From Ilex aquifolium (lineage: Eukaryota > Streptophyta > Magnoliopsida > Aquifoliales > Aquifoliaceae), in NCBI GenBank assembly GCA_951799425.1, contig OX637394.1, positions 16,081,001-16,145,000 on the forward strand: a stretch of 64,000 bases of DNA, in the 5' to 3' direction. Position 1 is the first letter of the stretch, and every line of letters starts with the position of its first letter. Shown here one piece after another: positions 48,232 through 59,770 of this stretch. The translations under genes and the position numbers were made by a program. The notes beneath the pieces were generated by a model that was not told the DNA's origin, searched no databases, and worked only from the letters and a program-made list of their open reading frames with translations.

Positions 48232-48713
48232 TGTTACGTTCCTTAGTTTGAGAACGTGTGACAGGTTTATGAATAGGTAAAGAGAAGGGATCAATCTTGC
48301 GTGATCGACCTATGTTGCTTTGGTAGGATACTTTGAGGGATCCATTGCCTCCAAATATGGAGAATTCGAGTTTCCCAAGAACTCCTAAGTTCAGCCACAC
48401 AAAACTTGCAAAATAATATTCGATGATTTTATTCATGACTCCTAACTCTATAAATAGAGTTTACATGTTAAAGACAAAACTAAACTAATACTAATCTATT
48501 CCTAACTATTCGGTACTAATCGATTCCTAACTATTTGGGATCATAACTCATCTATTCCTAATTACTAGGGATAACACACCTATCCCTTAGTACTATTCAA
48601 GATAATCCTAACGCAAGATAATTGAAATCTTACTGATCCTTACCACATGAAAATAATCATTTTAATAAGATTAAATAAATAAACTCCATAGATATCCTCC
48701 TTGGACCGTATCA
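48232..48713 (-). repeat. 3' LTR of the Reina-type element
   Basis: 482 bases; about 30 differences from the 5' LTR by eye. Confidence 0.9.
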
Positions 48714-48755
48714 ACTTCCTCCCTTCTTAAAATTTTCCTTGTCCCCAAGGAAAAA

Positions 48756-49946
48756 TTATGGGAAACGAAGCCGAAACTCCTCATAATTCTCCCAAGTTGC
48801 ATCTGATGGAGACTTATGCTGCCAATGAACGAGTAATTGGGAAGTCCCCTTGTGTTGCCGAGTTTCAAGGACTGTCTGTGGTGTCGGAAGTAGGGGCTGC
48901 TCACTATGCGAAGAAGTTGGTAAGTCAGTCTCCACAATCGCTTGCTTGCCCACCTGTTTCTTCAAAGGGGACACATGGAACATTGGGTGCAGTTTTGATG
49001 TGGGAGGTAGATGCAAGCGATAAGTAACCTCGCCAATTTTTTCTCTAACCTGGTAGGGACCGTAGTATTTGGCAACAAGTTTCTGGTCCTCCTCTGAGCC
49101 ACAGTCTGTTGGCGATAAGGATGGAGTTTAAGAAACACCCAATCGCCCACTTCAAATTTGCATTCCACATGCTTTTTATCATAAAGAACTTTAATTCAGT
49201 TTTGAGCTTTAGCTAAATTTGCCTTTGATTCGCGAATCACCAAATATCTTGCCACCAAAAATTGCTCCATAGATTTGACCTTGGTAGTGCTGTGAACATA
49301 TGCATGCAAAGAAGGCGGATGACGCCCATATAATACCTCATATGGAGTCTTTCCTAAAGCTGAATGCACGCTAGTGTTGTAACAATATTGAACCCAAGGA
49401 TTCCACGCGGACCACTCCTTAGGCCGGGAGCTAGTCAGACACCGTAGATACATCTCCAGAGTCCTATTAACAACCTCCATTTGGCCATCCGTCTATGGGT
49501 GATATGCCGAGCTAAAGTTAAACTAAAGTCCTTGTAACTGAAACAATTCTTTCCAAAAGGTACTAGTAATCACAGGGTCGCGATCACACACAATTGATTC
49601 TGGCATCCCATAAAGTTTAAAAATATTTTCAACATATATGCGAGCAATGATGACCGCGAGTGTATGGGTGACTAATAGGAATACAATGTCCAAACTTGGA
49701 TAAACGATCAACCACCACAAAAATAATGGTCTTTCCTTTAGAGCTAGGAAGACCCTCTACAAAATCCATCGATATATCTGTCCAAACGTGCTTGGGTATA
49801 GGTAAGGGACTTAGAAGTCCAGCAGGATGCATATGTTCGGATTTATGGGCTTGACAAACTCCATATTCTTGGATAAATTTTCGAACACACCCCTTGATGC
49901 CCTTCCAATAAATTTTTTGCTTAATTCGATACAATGTCTTATGCAA
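48756..49946 (-). pseudogene. Integrase and chromodomain of the Reina-type element
   Basis: IYWKGIKGCVRKFIQEYGVC and CQAHKSEHMHPAGLLSPLPI (zinc-binding part), [30 protein letters not shown] (second Asp), ALGKTPYEVLYGRHPPSL, FEVGDWVFLKLHPYRQ, then the tail with LHPMFHVSPLKK and the chromodomain-like LLVHWQHKSPSDATWENYEE. Pieces lie in different frames with stops between them. Confidence 0.88.
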
Positions 49947-50090
49947 ACCCTCATAATCCGATACAGTGTCAGAATTAAAGGAGAAATTGGGCAGAGGTAT
50001 ATACGGTTCTTAAAAAATAATATACCTTCTTTATATACCCATGGACCTACTGCTTCGCTATCAACAAATCTTTGTGCTAACATCTGTAAT

Positions 50091-51439
50091 TTAGCTACAT
50101 TGGCAACCTCCTCTTTGATGGCGTCGGCCCATTTGGCAATGACTTGAGTGATAGCATGTAATTCGCCCTCCTTGACTTTGGCCCCTCTTGGAAGGACTTG
50201 GGGAACGGTTTCCATTGTCAACCCCCTTCTTGTACTTAATTTCAAAGTTGTATCCCAACAACTTGACAAGCCATTTTTGTTGTGCAGGTGTGGTGATGGT
50301 TTGACTCAAAAGGTATTGAAGACTCTTTTGATCCGTCTTGATTAAGAATCTTGATCCCAATAAATAAGGCCTCCACTTTTGGACAACATTCACCAAGGCG
50401 AGTATTTCCTTTTCATAAGTGGACAAAGCAAGATTTTTTCCCTTGAGAGCTTGGCTGAAAAAAGCAATGGGCTTGCTGTTTTGCATCATGACCGCCCCGA
50501 GTCTTGTTCCAAGCGCATCACATTCAACCACAGATGGCATAGAGAAATTTGGTAAGGCTAAAATAGGCCCAATGGTCATGGTCGTTTTAAGTCACTCAAA
50601 CGCCCTCTCCGTTTCCTTTGACCTTTCAAATGCATCTTTTTTTAACATACTAGTGAGGGGTCTTGTAATTTCTCCATAGTTTTTTATGAACTCTCTATAA
50701 TAACCCGTCAAACCAAGGAATCCCCTTAAGCCCTTCAGAGTGGTGGGTTTGGGCCAAGACACCACAGATTGAATTTTGTCGGGATCCATGTCCACCCCTT
50801 TACTTGTAATTAAGTGGCCCAAATAATTAACCTCCTGACGACCAAATTGACATTTCTCTCGTCTAACAAAAAAATTGATGTTCCCTTAATTTTATCAAAA
50901 CTATTTTTACATGCGTCAAGTGCTCTTTCCAGTCCTTACAATAAATTAAAATATCATCGAAAAATACCAAGACGAATTTTTTAAGATAATCTTGGAATAC
51001 CTCATTCATAGTGGCTTGAAATGTTGAAGGAGTGTTGGTAAGTCCAAAAGACATGACCTAAAAAATCATAATGCCCCTGGTGAGTACAGAATGTTGTCTT
51101 CTCCATGTCTTCTAGATGCATGCGAATCTGGTGGTACCCGGTTCGGAGGTCAAGCTTCGTAAAAAATTGGGCACCATGTAATTTGTTCGGTAATTCATCA
51201 ATCACCAGAATTGAAAATTTATCCTTGACAGTGACATCATTTAGAGCTCTATAATCAACACATAATCTCCACGACCCGCCATGCTTTTTAACTAAGAGGA
51301 TTGGGGAAGAATAAGGACTCGTGCCAGTCCTTACTACACCAGATGCCAAAAGTCCAGCCACCAATTTTTCAATTTCATCTATTTGATAATGTGGGTAACG
51401 GTATGGCATGACATTGACTGGACTGGCTCCTTCCTTCAA
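50091..51439 (-). pseudogene. Reverse transcriptase and RNase H of the Reina-type element
   Basis: RT begins MPYRYPHYQIDEIEKLV, with GSWRLCVDYRALNDVTVKD and FFTKLDLRTGYHQIRM. A frameshift near 51060 precedes MSFGLTNTPSTFQATMN and the catalytic VLVFFDDILIYCKD (about 50945-50980). HLITSKGVDMDPDKIQ and RGFLGLTGYYREFIK mark the connection. RNase H has VVECDALGTRLGAVM and FLIKTDQKSLQYLLSQ (50579-50250). Confidence 0.9.
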
Positions 51440-51733
51440 AGGAATTTATGTGGTCTTGAATTTGCTTAGGAGGGAGGCCCTAAGGTTCAACAAATAATTC
51501 TACATGCTTTTTAAGCAACTCCAATAAATTAGTGGCCAAGTGTGGAGTACTGCCAACTTGGGTTTGCCAAAAATTTCCACTGAGCTAGAAAAAAAAAAAG
51601 CTCGTTCTTCTTCGTAATGTTCTTCGACAAATCGGATTCCCCCAATATTCGTTCGGAGGTCCTTGAAAGCCACGCAACTCCACCATTCCGTCTTCCCACC
51701 AAAATCTCATCCAAAGGTCATTAAAATCCCAAA

Positions 51734-52230
51734 TTATGGCCCCCAATTTTCATAGCCACTAGGTCCAAAAATGGCAGAACATCCCTCCACTGGTAAGAGG
51801 TAAAAATCAACGGGAAAAATTAATTCTTGAATCCTCACCTCCACACCTTTGCAAACATTGCCACTGGATATTTTTTCTCCATTGGAAATAACAACCGAGA
51901 AAGTCATTCCTTTAGGCTTAAAACCCAATTTGTGAGCTAAATCAATATTGAGAAAATTGTGGGTGCTTCCCGAATCCACCAATATGGTGAAACTGATATT
52001 CCCCACCTTCCCTCTAACTCTCATGGTCTGTGGCGATTGGGTCCCGGTGATGGCATGTAAACTGATCTCCTGTACCTCTTCTTCTCCTTTGAAAACCAGC
52101 TCTGGGTCAGACTCCTCTTCTTCATCGAAAATTCCTTCTATAAGGAAGAACTTCTTGCATCGATGGCCTGGAGTGAATTTGTCATCGCAATTGAAACAGA
52201 GCCCTTTGTCACGGCGCTATTTCAATTCTC
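51734..52230 (-). pseudogene. Zinc knuckle and protease of the Reina-type element
   Basis: A knuckle CFNCDDKFTPGHRC lies near 52200-52160. The aspartic protease has ILVDSGSTHNFLN (51955-51985) and continues to PVEGCSAIFG. The DSG catalytic triad is present. Confidence 0.82.
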
Positions 52231-52351
52231 CCGGTGATAAACATCGAATGATAGGGGGCTTTGGGCATGCCAAAGTGGGTGACGACAATGGTGGTGCATT
52301 GGCAATGGGTGGAGGGGCTCTTCGGAATTCATAAGTAGGTGGCCTGCGTGA

Positions 52352-53074
52352 CTAATCAGTGCGATCTTCGTAGAGCCTTGCGTGCCCAATTGCTGGTGAT
52401 AGAGTGGTGGGATCATTGGCTTGGACATCAATTCGAATGTTTTCTTTAAGCCTGCTAATGAAGCCTCCAATTTGATGCTCTACTAAAAGCTTCCCCACTC
52501 TTCTTAGAAGCTGCAAAAACTTGGTTTGATAATCTTTCACCTTTCCAACTTGCTTAAGTTTTGAAAAATTGCCCAAGAAATTTCGGTATTTGGTAGGACC
52601 ATATTGCATGTGTAACTCAGCTTTGAGGGACTCCCAATCTGCTTCTTCCCTCTCTGCCTTGAAATGTTGATACCATATTTGCACATCTCCCTCTAAATGG
52701 TAGGCTGCCAAGGGTAGTTTTTCAACTTCCTCCATTTGATGGAAGTTAAAATACAGCCCCGTCTTTGAAATCCATACAGTCGGGTTTTCATTACCTTCGT
52801 AGCGTGGAAAGTCCATCTTAGGCCCTTGAGAGTTAAAATTCCCAAAACCTGTAGAGCCGAATTTATTGTTGTGTGATGAGGAAAAGCTCTGGTCATTACC
52901 GCTGCTTGTACTTCGTATGGTTGACAAGGCTTGTATTGACTGAGTTATTTCTGCCATTTGTTTTAGGATTTGCACTTGGCCGGAGTTCATCTCGCCTATC
53001 TTTACTTTGAGGTCTTCAACCTCCCCTTTGAGACGTTCTAAGCGGTGTTCAGTCATGCCTGGTTCTGACACCAA
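52352..53074 (-). pseudogene. gag of the Reina-type element
   Basis: 240 open codons: an N-terminal coiled coil (TEHRLERLKGEVEDLKVKI), Ser/Asn-rich linker, then the retrotrans_gag core (PKMDFPRYEGNENPTVWI, AAYHLEGDVQIWYQHFKAE, FSKLKQVGKVKDYQTKF). It ends at a stop just before the knuckle, in another frame. The first Met overlaps the primer-site region. Confidence 0.85.
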
Positions 53075-53076
53075 GT

Positions 53077-53560
53077 TGTTACGTTCCTTAGTTTGAGAAC
53101 GTGTGACAGGTTTATGAATAGGTAAAGAGAATGGATCAACCTTGTGCGGTCGACCTATGTTGCTATGGTAGGATACTTTGAGAAATCATTGGCCTCCAAA
53201 TATGGGGAATTCGAGTTTCCCAGGAACTCCTAAGTTCAGCCACACAAAACTTGCAAAATAATATTCGATGATTTTATTCATGACTCCTAACTCTATAAAT
53301 AGAGTTTACATGTTAAAGATAAAACTAAACTATTACTAATTTATTTCTAACTATTCGATACTAATCGATTCCTAACTATTCAGGATCATAACTTATCTAT
53401 TCCTAATTACTAGGGATAACACACATATCCCTTAGTATTCTATTCAAGATAATCATAATGCAAGATAATAGAAATCTTACTGATCCTTACCATATGGCAA
53501 TAATCATTTTAATATGATTAAATAAATAAACTCCCTAGATATCCTCCTTGGACTGTATCA
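53077..53560 (-). repeat. 5' LTR of the Reina-type element
   Basis: 484 bases; see element entry. Followed by GTGTT and the oxidase exon. Confidence 0.9.
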
Positions 53561-54229
53561 GTGTTCTTCAAGTTGAACTTCTTCACCTCCTTCTCTGAAA
53601 ACCTTCCTTCCCCATAACCCAACACCCAGAAATCATGGCCATGCAAGTGCCATGGGTGTATCTCACTAACATTAATTGCTATCACATTAGCATTTTGGAG
53701 TATAGTTGATTGAAACTCAGCATGTAAACTTCATTCCCATAGGTTGAGTTTGGGTTCACTGCCAGCCTCATGACGTTTTAGTCGTGGGGGAAATTATTCG
53801 GTGGGGTTTTCCGGTCGAAGGCTTTCGTTAGTCCATATTTGATGGGTTGGTGTAATTGCAATAAATTGAGAAGTAAAGTACAAAATAATAAACTGTTGAT
53901 ATGAAACAATTCAAGCTGATGCGCATATATCTTGCTCTCTTTAAAGAGATTTAAGCCCTCTGTGGATGTCAAAGCCCTAATCCAATGCAGCAGACCTTCT
54001 CATTTGACTTGTCCCCTCCAGAATACAACAGCCCGACAATTTCGTCGTATGCCTAACCAACTTTGCATAAGTGGTTGAGTCCAAAACTCCACCATAAAAA
54101 CACCATTCTTTAGCCTAAACTCTCTAGTGTGTCTAGTTTCTTGTGAAGTGTTGTAATAAATTAGATGATGTTCTAAAGATGTTCAAATGCTCAACTTAGA
54201 GTTCTTATTTATAGGCTCATGGAACTTTC

Positions 54230-54569
54230 TAAAGTTCATATATCAAAATCATGTATGTATACACAAGTATATGTATGCAACTATAGATGTATGTAGTAAT
54301 GATCAATTCATGCATATAAGTCATACATGGAATAAAGTACATTTATATGTATCTAATTATACATGTATGTAATAAAAGATGATTCATGTATATTGTCATA
54401 CATATATCCAAATTAATTCATGTTCATGTGCATGCATTATACGTTCATCTCATAAATATGATTCATGCATAGGAGCAAGTATGATACATGTATCTATATT
54501 ATACAATGTATATCAATATTCATGTATGTACATTATACATTAGTATAATAAATTATATATAATATTAAA
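54230..54569. repeat. Degenerate CATGTATGTATA-type repeat
   Basis: Loose repetition of CATGTAT, ATACATG and TTCATGCAT words over about 340 bases, in the interval between two oxidase exons. Irregular period. Confidence 0.6.
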
Positions 54570-55018
54570 ATGTACCAACATGATGGAACCTAAATAAGGA
54601 GTGGTGGGTAAGACTAAGGAAACATTGTTGATACTTGATAGCCCATTTGATGTATCCATCAATATGGTTCTGGGTGTTGAGGAGGAGAATTCTCCGGTTG
54701 GATTCAGGTGGTGGTTTGGGAGAGCCCATCAGGGCAAGGACTTTGGTGGAGAAGACTGTGTTGTGGTTGTAATCATTCCATAGGGGAGAAATGGGTGGTG
54801 GCGATGGCGGAAGCTCGGCGGCAGAGGTTGTGTGGTAGTTTAATATAGTGAGACCTAGCCTTCCCCTAACACTTTACTGTAATCCAGTAGTTCTTGGAGG
54901 GGTCTTGGTCAATAGTGAATAGGACAGAGTAACTCTCTCCTGTGTAAATGTCCATGTCTTCGACGGAAAATGGTTGGACATAGTTTCCATCTGCTTCTAC
55001 CACCACCATCTTGTGATT

Positions 55019-56557
55019 CTAAAGACAAGGGAAGGTGAACAAGAATCAATGTTTGTGATTCAATTTGATCTAATTACAAATCAAACAAACCAAATTACGA
55101 ATCTATTTGTTTATGTTACGATCAATCCAAAAACTTGAGATCGATTCCAGCTTGTCAGGATCGATCCCTACGTTTTTAAGATCAATCCCAAATTTTTTAT
55201 ATGTCAAAAAAACAAAAGGTTTTAAGCCTTTTGTAATATCATTTAGACTCATGAAGTCATGTATGTATTTTGTACCATAAGATAATTATTAACATTGTAG
55301 TGTTCCGTGGTCAAAAAGACGCCTGAGAAAAATGTAGCAACCTTGTTAATTTGATCCATTACCATAGTTCAGCAAAAGGTCATGATAGATTGTGAGAGTT
55401 ATGGCATTTTTGGGTCTGATATATAAGAACGGTGGCATTGAACTAAATTAGTTTAATGGTAACTTAATATCATATTTGGATCATGTTATGAAATCGGATC
55501 TTCTAACATGAGTAATGGTCGGCTTCATACTAGTGTCAAATAACCCTAAAACATCTCTTTTACTTCCCAAAAAAAAAAATACCTATATCATGGTAGAAAT
55601 CAATCCACATGTCGTATAAATTTAATAGTAAATTAGGCAAAGGTCTCTCCTTTGGTGTATAAATTAAGTTTAATCCTAACGGGTTTCTAGTATATAAAAA
55701 GGTCCTCCTAATTTTTAAAAACTTTGAATGTAGTCTCTATATTGGTGGGGTTGGGCAATTATTGTATATTTATCATCCATTTTTTTTCTAATCACATGAT
55801 TTCAGTCTAAATTTGAGAGATACGAGTGATATATGAAGTGATGGATGGATCTGGGGGAAGCCATGGTTGTAACGATTAGTGTACCTGTCTGACGATTATT
55901 GAGTACATGTTGTGTAACTGTCTGACGATTGTGTTTATGGAGAAGATTAGTGTACCTGTCTGATGATCAGTGTACCAACTTGACGATTGATTTTATGGAG
56001 AAAATTAGCTTACTTGTTTGACGATTATTGCGTACCTGTTGTATACCTGTCTAACGTTTAGTGTACTTGTCTTATGATTTGTGTTTATAGAGAAGAAAGT
56101 ATATTATAATGACGTAACTTCCTAGAATAGGTGCTTAAATTAGGTGATGACATTGTCATTATTTTTTGTAATTTTAAATGGCGTTAGTTATGTCCATTGT
56201 TTTGACTTTTCAATAGAGACCTAATCCAAAAAAAAAAAATTGGCGAGTGAATTTTTTTGGGAATCCTATTAGACCTAGAGACCGGCCTCCAAAAAACTCT
56301 AAAATTAATTAATTTAGGATCACAAGATTAGCTTTAGGATATGAAATTGCTAGATTAAGCTAGGCACGTGTTTTTCGATGAATTGGACATTGGAACTCAA
56401 AAATGGCTTTTACCTTTTTTAATTTAATTATACATTTATTTCCAGTCCAAACATAACAGAAGTATAATATCGCAATTTATCCTGATATTTAACCAAACAA
56501 GGTGTAAATGTCTAATCTTATCTGGTATTGTAACCAAACCATTCACGGCCATTCCAT
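55019..56557. other. Intergenic stretch between oxidase relic and EIN3-like duplicate
   Basis: The missing 5' part of the oxidase gene would be expected here but no first-domain exon was recognised. Contains a minisatellite at 55870-56105. Otherwise AT-rich and unassigned. Confidence 0.45.
55870..56105. repeat. Minisatellite with GTGTACCTGTCTGACGATT units
   Basis: Three imperfect copies of a 60-105-base unit, each containing one or more GTACCTGTCTGACGATT words and ending near TTTATGGAGAA (ends near 55945, 56003, 56100). Confidence 0.7.
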
Positions 56558-56659
56558 AATCGATCTATATGGTAGACTTGAAGAAATTTTCAAAATGATC
56601 TGGCTTTGCAAGTAGTATTACCGACTAGTTGAAATTTTGGATTACCAGTGCCTACCTTA

Positions 56660-56971
56660 GGCCTGTCAATCGTATCGGGTGAGGTGGATTTGTGACAAGT
56701 CTTAATAGATTCGTGTTAAAAAATACTTAACTCATACCCAATTCATTTATTAATTCGTGTCTAATGATTCGTGTCATGTATGAACCATGTGTAACTGATA
56801 TACAAACAAGTCGTGTCGTATATATCTTTTGATTGGTTTCACCCATATCCGATTCGTTTATTAATCGTGTCGTGTTTAGTCCACTCGTTTATTAAACGAA
56901 TGATTTAAAAAAGATTCAAACCCTTTAATTTCGTATTGTATTAACGAATCGTACTATATTTTGACACCTCT
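56660..56971. repeat. MITE-like repeat (copy B)
   Basis: Counterpart of 785-1096. Confidence 0.4.
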
Positions 56972-58672
56972 AAATTCCTATGCAAGAATCTTGCACATTA
57001 AGGATGACCTTTTGTATGATCTAACTACAAGCATTATTGCAAGATCAGTGACAAATAATTGGGTTAAATTAGTTGACCACATAGTGGTATAAAGTCACAT
57101 GCTCAGGGTAATTTTTATCAAAAATTGGGTTTTTTTTCTTCATTTCATCTCTCTCCATCAACTCATAATAGATATTTAATCAATTTACTATGAATAAACA
57201 AGTAAACCACGGCAGCCGGGGAATATATACCTACAACTTGGTGCTTGATGATGAAATATGAGTCAACTTGGCACTCCCCAATAACTGCTTTGGGCCAACT
57301 TATAAAAATGACCAACAAATTGCATGAAGAGACAACCAAATTTCCATTCAACAAAGTACAGCCAAAACAGAGACAAACACTAATGGACAGCGCAATAAGA
57401 TTCCAAACTAAACTTATGGCTGAACAGAGTTATAGAAAGCCAAATACAAACTAAATTATTTATATAACATCTACAGGGCTAACCATTTCAACAGCAGAGT
57501 AGATATGGGGACCTTCCCCACTTGTTTATTACACCACCATGTCTAGCACTTCAAACTCTACAATTGTAAGGTAAGTAAAATACCATTACGACGATCGTCT
57601 AGATGGAAGAAACTTAATCAAATCAGAGCAGACCAAGTAGATCTTCTCCCTTAGAATTGAACAGCTCAAAATACCTTAAAGGTTGAATACTTGATAATCA
57701 ATCAACAGTCTTTTCCTTAGTACCAAACAGAAACATCTGGCTTTGACAATGCATCCCTTGCAACTCCAGGTATATCGCCAGAGTAATTAACAGATTGTAC
57801 ATTGAATGGTGTCCCGAACATCAGGTGGAAATTGTCATTAGGGTGGATGTTGAAAGGAGGATTTAGAATCTTGCACTGTTCAAACCGATCTTCTTGCGAA
57901 AACACTGGACGATTCACAGGAATGTTAGTCTCTTCAAAAATATTACCCTCCATCGTAATCCCTTGATGGTGGAGATAGTTGTCCTGTTGAAAGTGAATAC
58001 TTTGTTGCTGAAGAGATTGATCTTTAGTAACTGGAATGTTCCCAGAATTTGAGTTCTTGTTTCCTTGAATATTGGTTTCATAAAATGACATAAGCTCATT
58101 GATCATCTTTTGCCCATCTTCTGGAACTCCAAGTCCTGATAGATCAAAGGAAGGAGGCACTGAGTTAATCTGTGCTGCAGCTGGCTTGGCCTGAACAAAA
58201 GGTTGAGATATGACCATCGGTTTCGATTCGTTAATATGGAAGTTTGACACTCCAAACTCTGAAGAATCGCTTCGATATGGGCAAGTCAATTGATGATTGT
58301 CTCTGGAAGACCTGTCCTGAAACCCATTGCGGAGCTCACTATGAGGACATTGAAGGATCTCACATGTATAGATCTTGTGATCCATCAGTATGTTCAGTTC
58401 ATTGGCTGGTTTCCTCTTTCTGGTAAAATCTAAGTTGGTGATGATTTCATCCTTAATTGAATGAGATAGTTGTTGAACTGACAGCCTATCCATAAATCTC
58501 TCCATCCCAATATTCAGCAAATTGAGATTGTTAGGTTTTTGCTCATGCACATCAAAATTAGAATCGTCTTCGGCCCCTTCAACATCATACTCACTGCTAT
58601 CGTTCATGGCAAAAGATCCACTCCCACCGGCCATGGATAAAGGAGGGCAGGCAACAGTTGGGATAGAGTTCC

Positions 58673-58894
58673 TGATAAGGGAGAATCAAATGATTCTCCA
58701 GAAGATTTTCTATATCCCAATTATGTTCCATAAAATCCGAATGTATAGCTGTAAATCTATGTAGATATGTTTTCAAACCTTTCCTATTTTATAGGATCAC
58801 ATTGTTGTAATTTATTCTATATATATTGGATGTTATCTCCTGAACACGGTAAGGAGGATTTCAGCTATTATACATTGTTTCTTAAACATCTTTA
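58673..58894 (+). repeat. 5' LTR of the Copia element
   Basis: 222 bases; TG start, TA rather than CA at the end in both LTRs. Confidence 0.95.
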
Positions 58895-58906
58895 TGGTAT
58901 CAGAGC
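58895..58906 (+). other. Primer-binding site, initiator tRNA-Met type
   Basis: TGGTATCAGAGC directly after the 5' LTR. Confidence 0.9.
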
Positions 58907-58931
58907 ATAGGTTTTTTCTTTGATTCTAATC

Positions 58932-59760
58932 ATGGCTGATTCGGCTTCTTCATCTTCTTCTCTTCCGCTTAACACAATGGTGCATATGCTCACCATTAAA
59001 CTGACTTCCTCCAATTACTTATTGTGGAAAAATCAGTTTGTTCCTCTGTTAGCCAGTCAAGATTTGTTTGGTTATTTGGATGGTAGCATCGTGGCTCCCT
59101 CAGCCACAATTCGTGTCGATGATGGCACCACCAAGTCAAATCCAGCGTACACTTCTTGGCTACATACTGATCAGATGCTTCTCAGTTTACTCTACTCTTC
59201 TCTTACCGAGGAGTCTATGAGTGAAGTATTGGGTTTACGTCATTCTCATGAGGCTTGGCGCGCTCTTGAAGTCTCATTCTCGCACCGATCGAAGACTCGT
59301 GAATTGCAACTCAAGGATGAACTCCAACTGATGCAACGCGGCTCTCAGTCCATTACTGAGTTTTCCCGCACCTTCAAAGGTCTTTGTGATCAATTGGCTG
59401 CGATCAGTCGTCCCATTGACGACTCAGATAAAGTTCACTGGTATTTACGAGCATTGGGTCGCGACTACAAGATCTTCTCCATCACCATGATGTCACAGCT
59501 TCCGCTACCCTCCTTTGCCGAGATTGTTCCGAAAGCTTTGAGTCATGAGATTTTTGAAAGGTCAGTTTTCCACTCATCTTCTAACTCTGCTTATTATGTG
59601 CAGCAGACTTCCAAATTTGTAGGGGCTAAGAAAGGGAAGAATCGGCCTTCCGCTTCGTCTAGCACTTCTGCCAATTTGAAGTCCTCATCCAACTCCTCCG
59701 TTCACTGCCAGTTGTGTGACAAGGATGGACACATAGACAAACGCTGCTGGATCGTCGTCA
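58932..59760 (+). pseudogene. Copia gag
   Basis: Starts MADSASSSSSLPLN. The N-terminal gag pattern LTSSNYLLWKNQFVPLLASQ and GYLDGS is followed by the central UBN2-type domain (HEAWRALEVSFSHRSKTREL, LQLMQRGSQSITEFSRTFKG, LGRDYKIF). A CCHC knuckle [14 protein letters not shown] is at 59706-59750. The frame then runs into unrelated sequence because of the deletion that joins it to the integrase. Length up to the knuckle (about 270 residues) is normal. Confidence 0.9.
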
Positions 59761-59770
59761 TTATGCCCTT

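Larger units (their letters stand above)
26528..50087. repeat. Tandem duplication, unit 2
   Basis: Direct copy of 6425-26527. Its right boundary lies inside the complete Reina element, so unit 2 is continuous with the original right flank and unit 1 ends in a break. Unit-2-only insertions are the Tat-type Gypsy (27326-38180), two head-to-tail Helitrons (41066-42350) and a third Helitron (43089-46322). Confidence 0.9.
48232..53560 (-). mobile_element. Complete Reina-type chromovirus (Gypsy)
   Basis: 5,329 bases with LTRs 48232-48713 and 53077-53560 (TGTTACG...CGTATCA/TGTATCA on the plus strand) and exact target duplication GTGTT (48227-48231, 53561-53565). On the minus strand: primer site TTGGTGTCAGAACC (two differences from the initiator-Met type), gag, CCHC, protease, RT, RNase H, integrase, chromodomain-like tail, and polypurine tract AAGAAGGGAGGAAGT. 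Short LTRs, size and chromodomain point to Reina. LTRs differ at about 6% by eye; frameshifts are present. Inactive and older than the tandem duplication. Confidence 0.9.
48016..55018 (-). pseudogene. L-ascorbate oxidase pseudogene split by a Reina element
   Basis: Multicopper oxidase pieces in order on the minus strand. 55018-54570 follows a TTTAG acceptor: [76 protein letters not shown]. About 53845-53561: IKYGLTKAFDRKTPPNNFPHD, then a stop, [14 protein letters not shown], a one-base frameshift, and the copper-binding [20 protein letters not shown]. 48226-48016: [30 protein letters not shown]. The last two pieces were one exon until a Reina element entered (target duplication GTGTT). The first cupredoxin domain was not found. 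The type-1 copper Cys is Ser. Ascorbate oxidases are secreted apoplastic enzymes; this copy cannot function. Confidence 0.88.
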
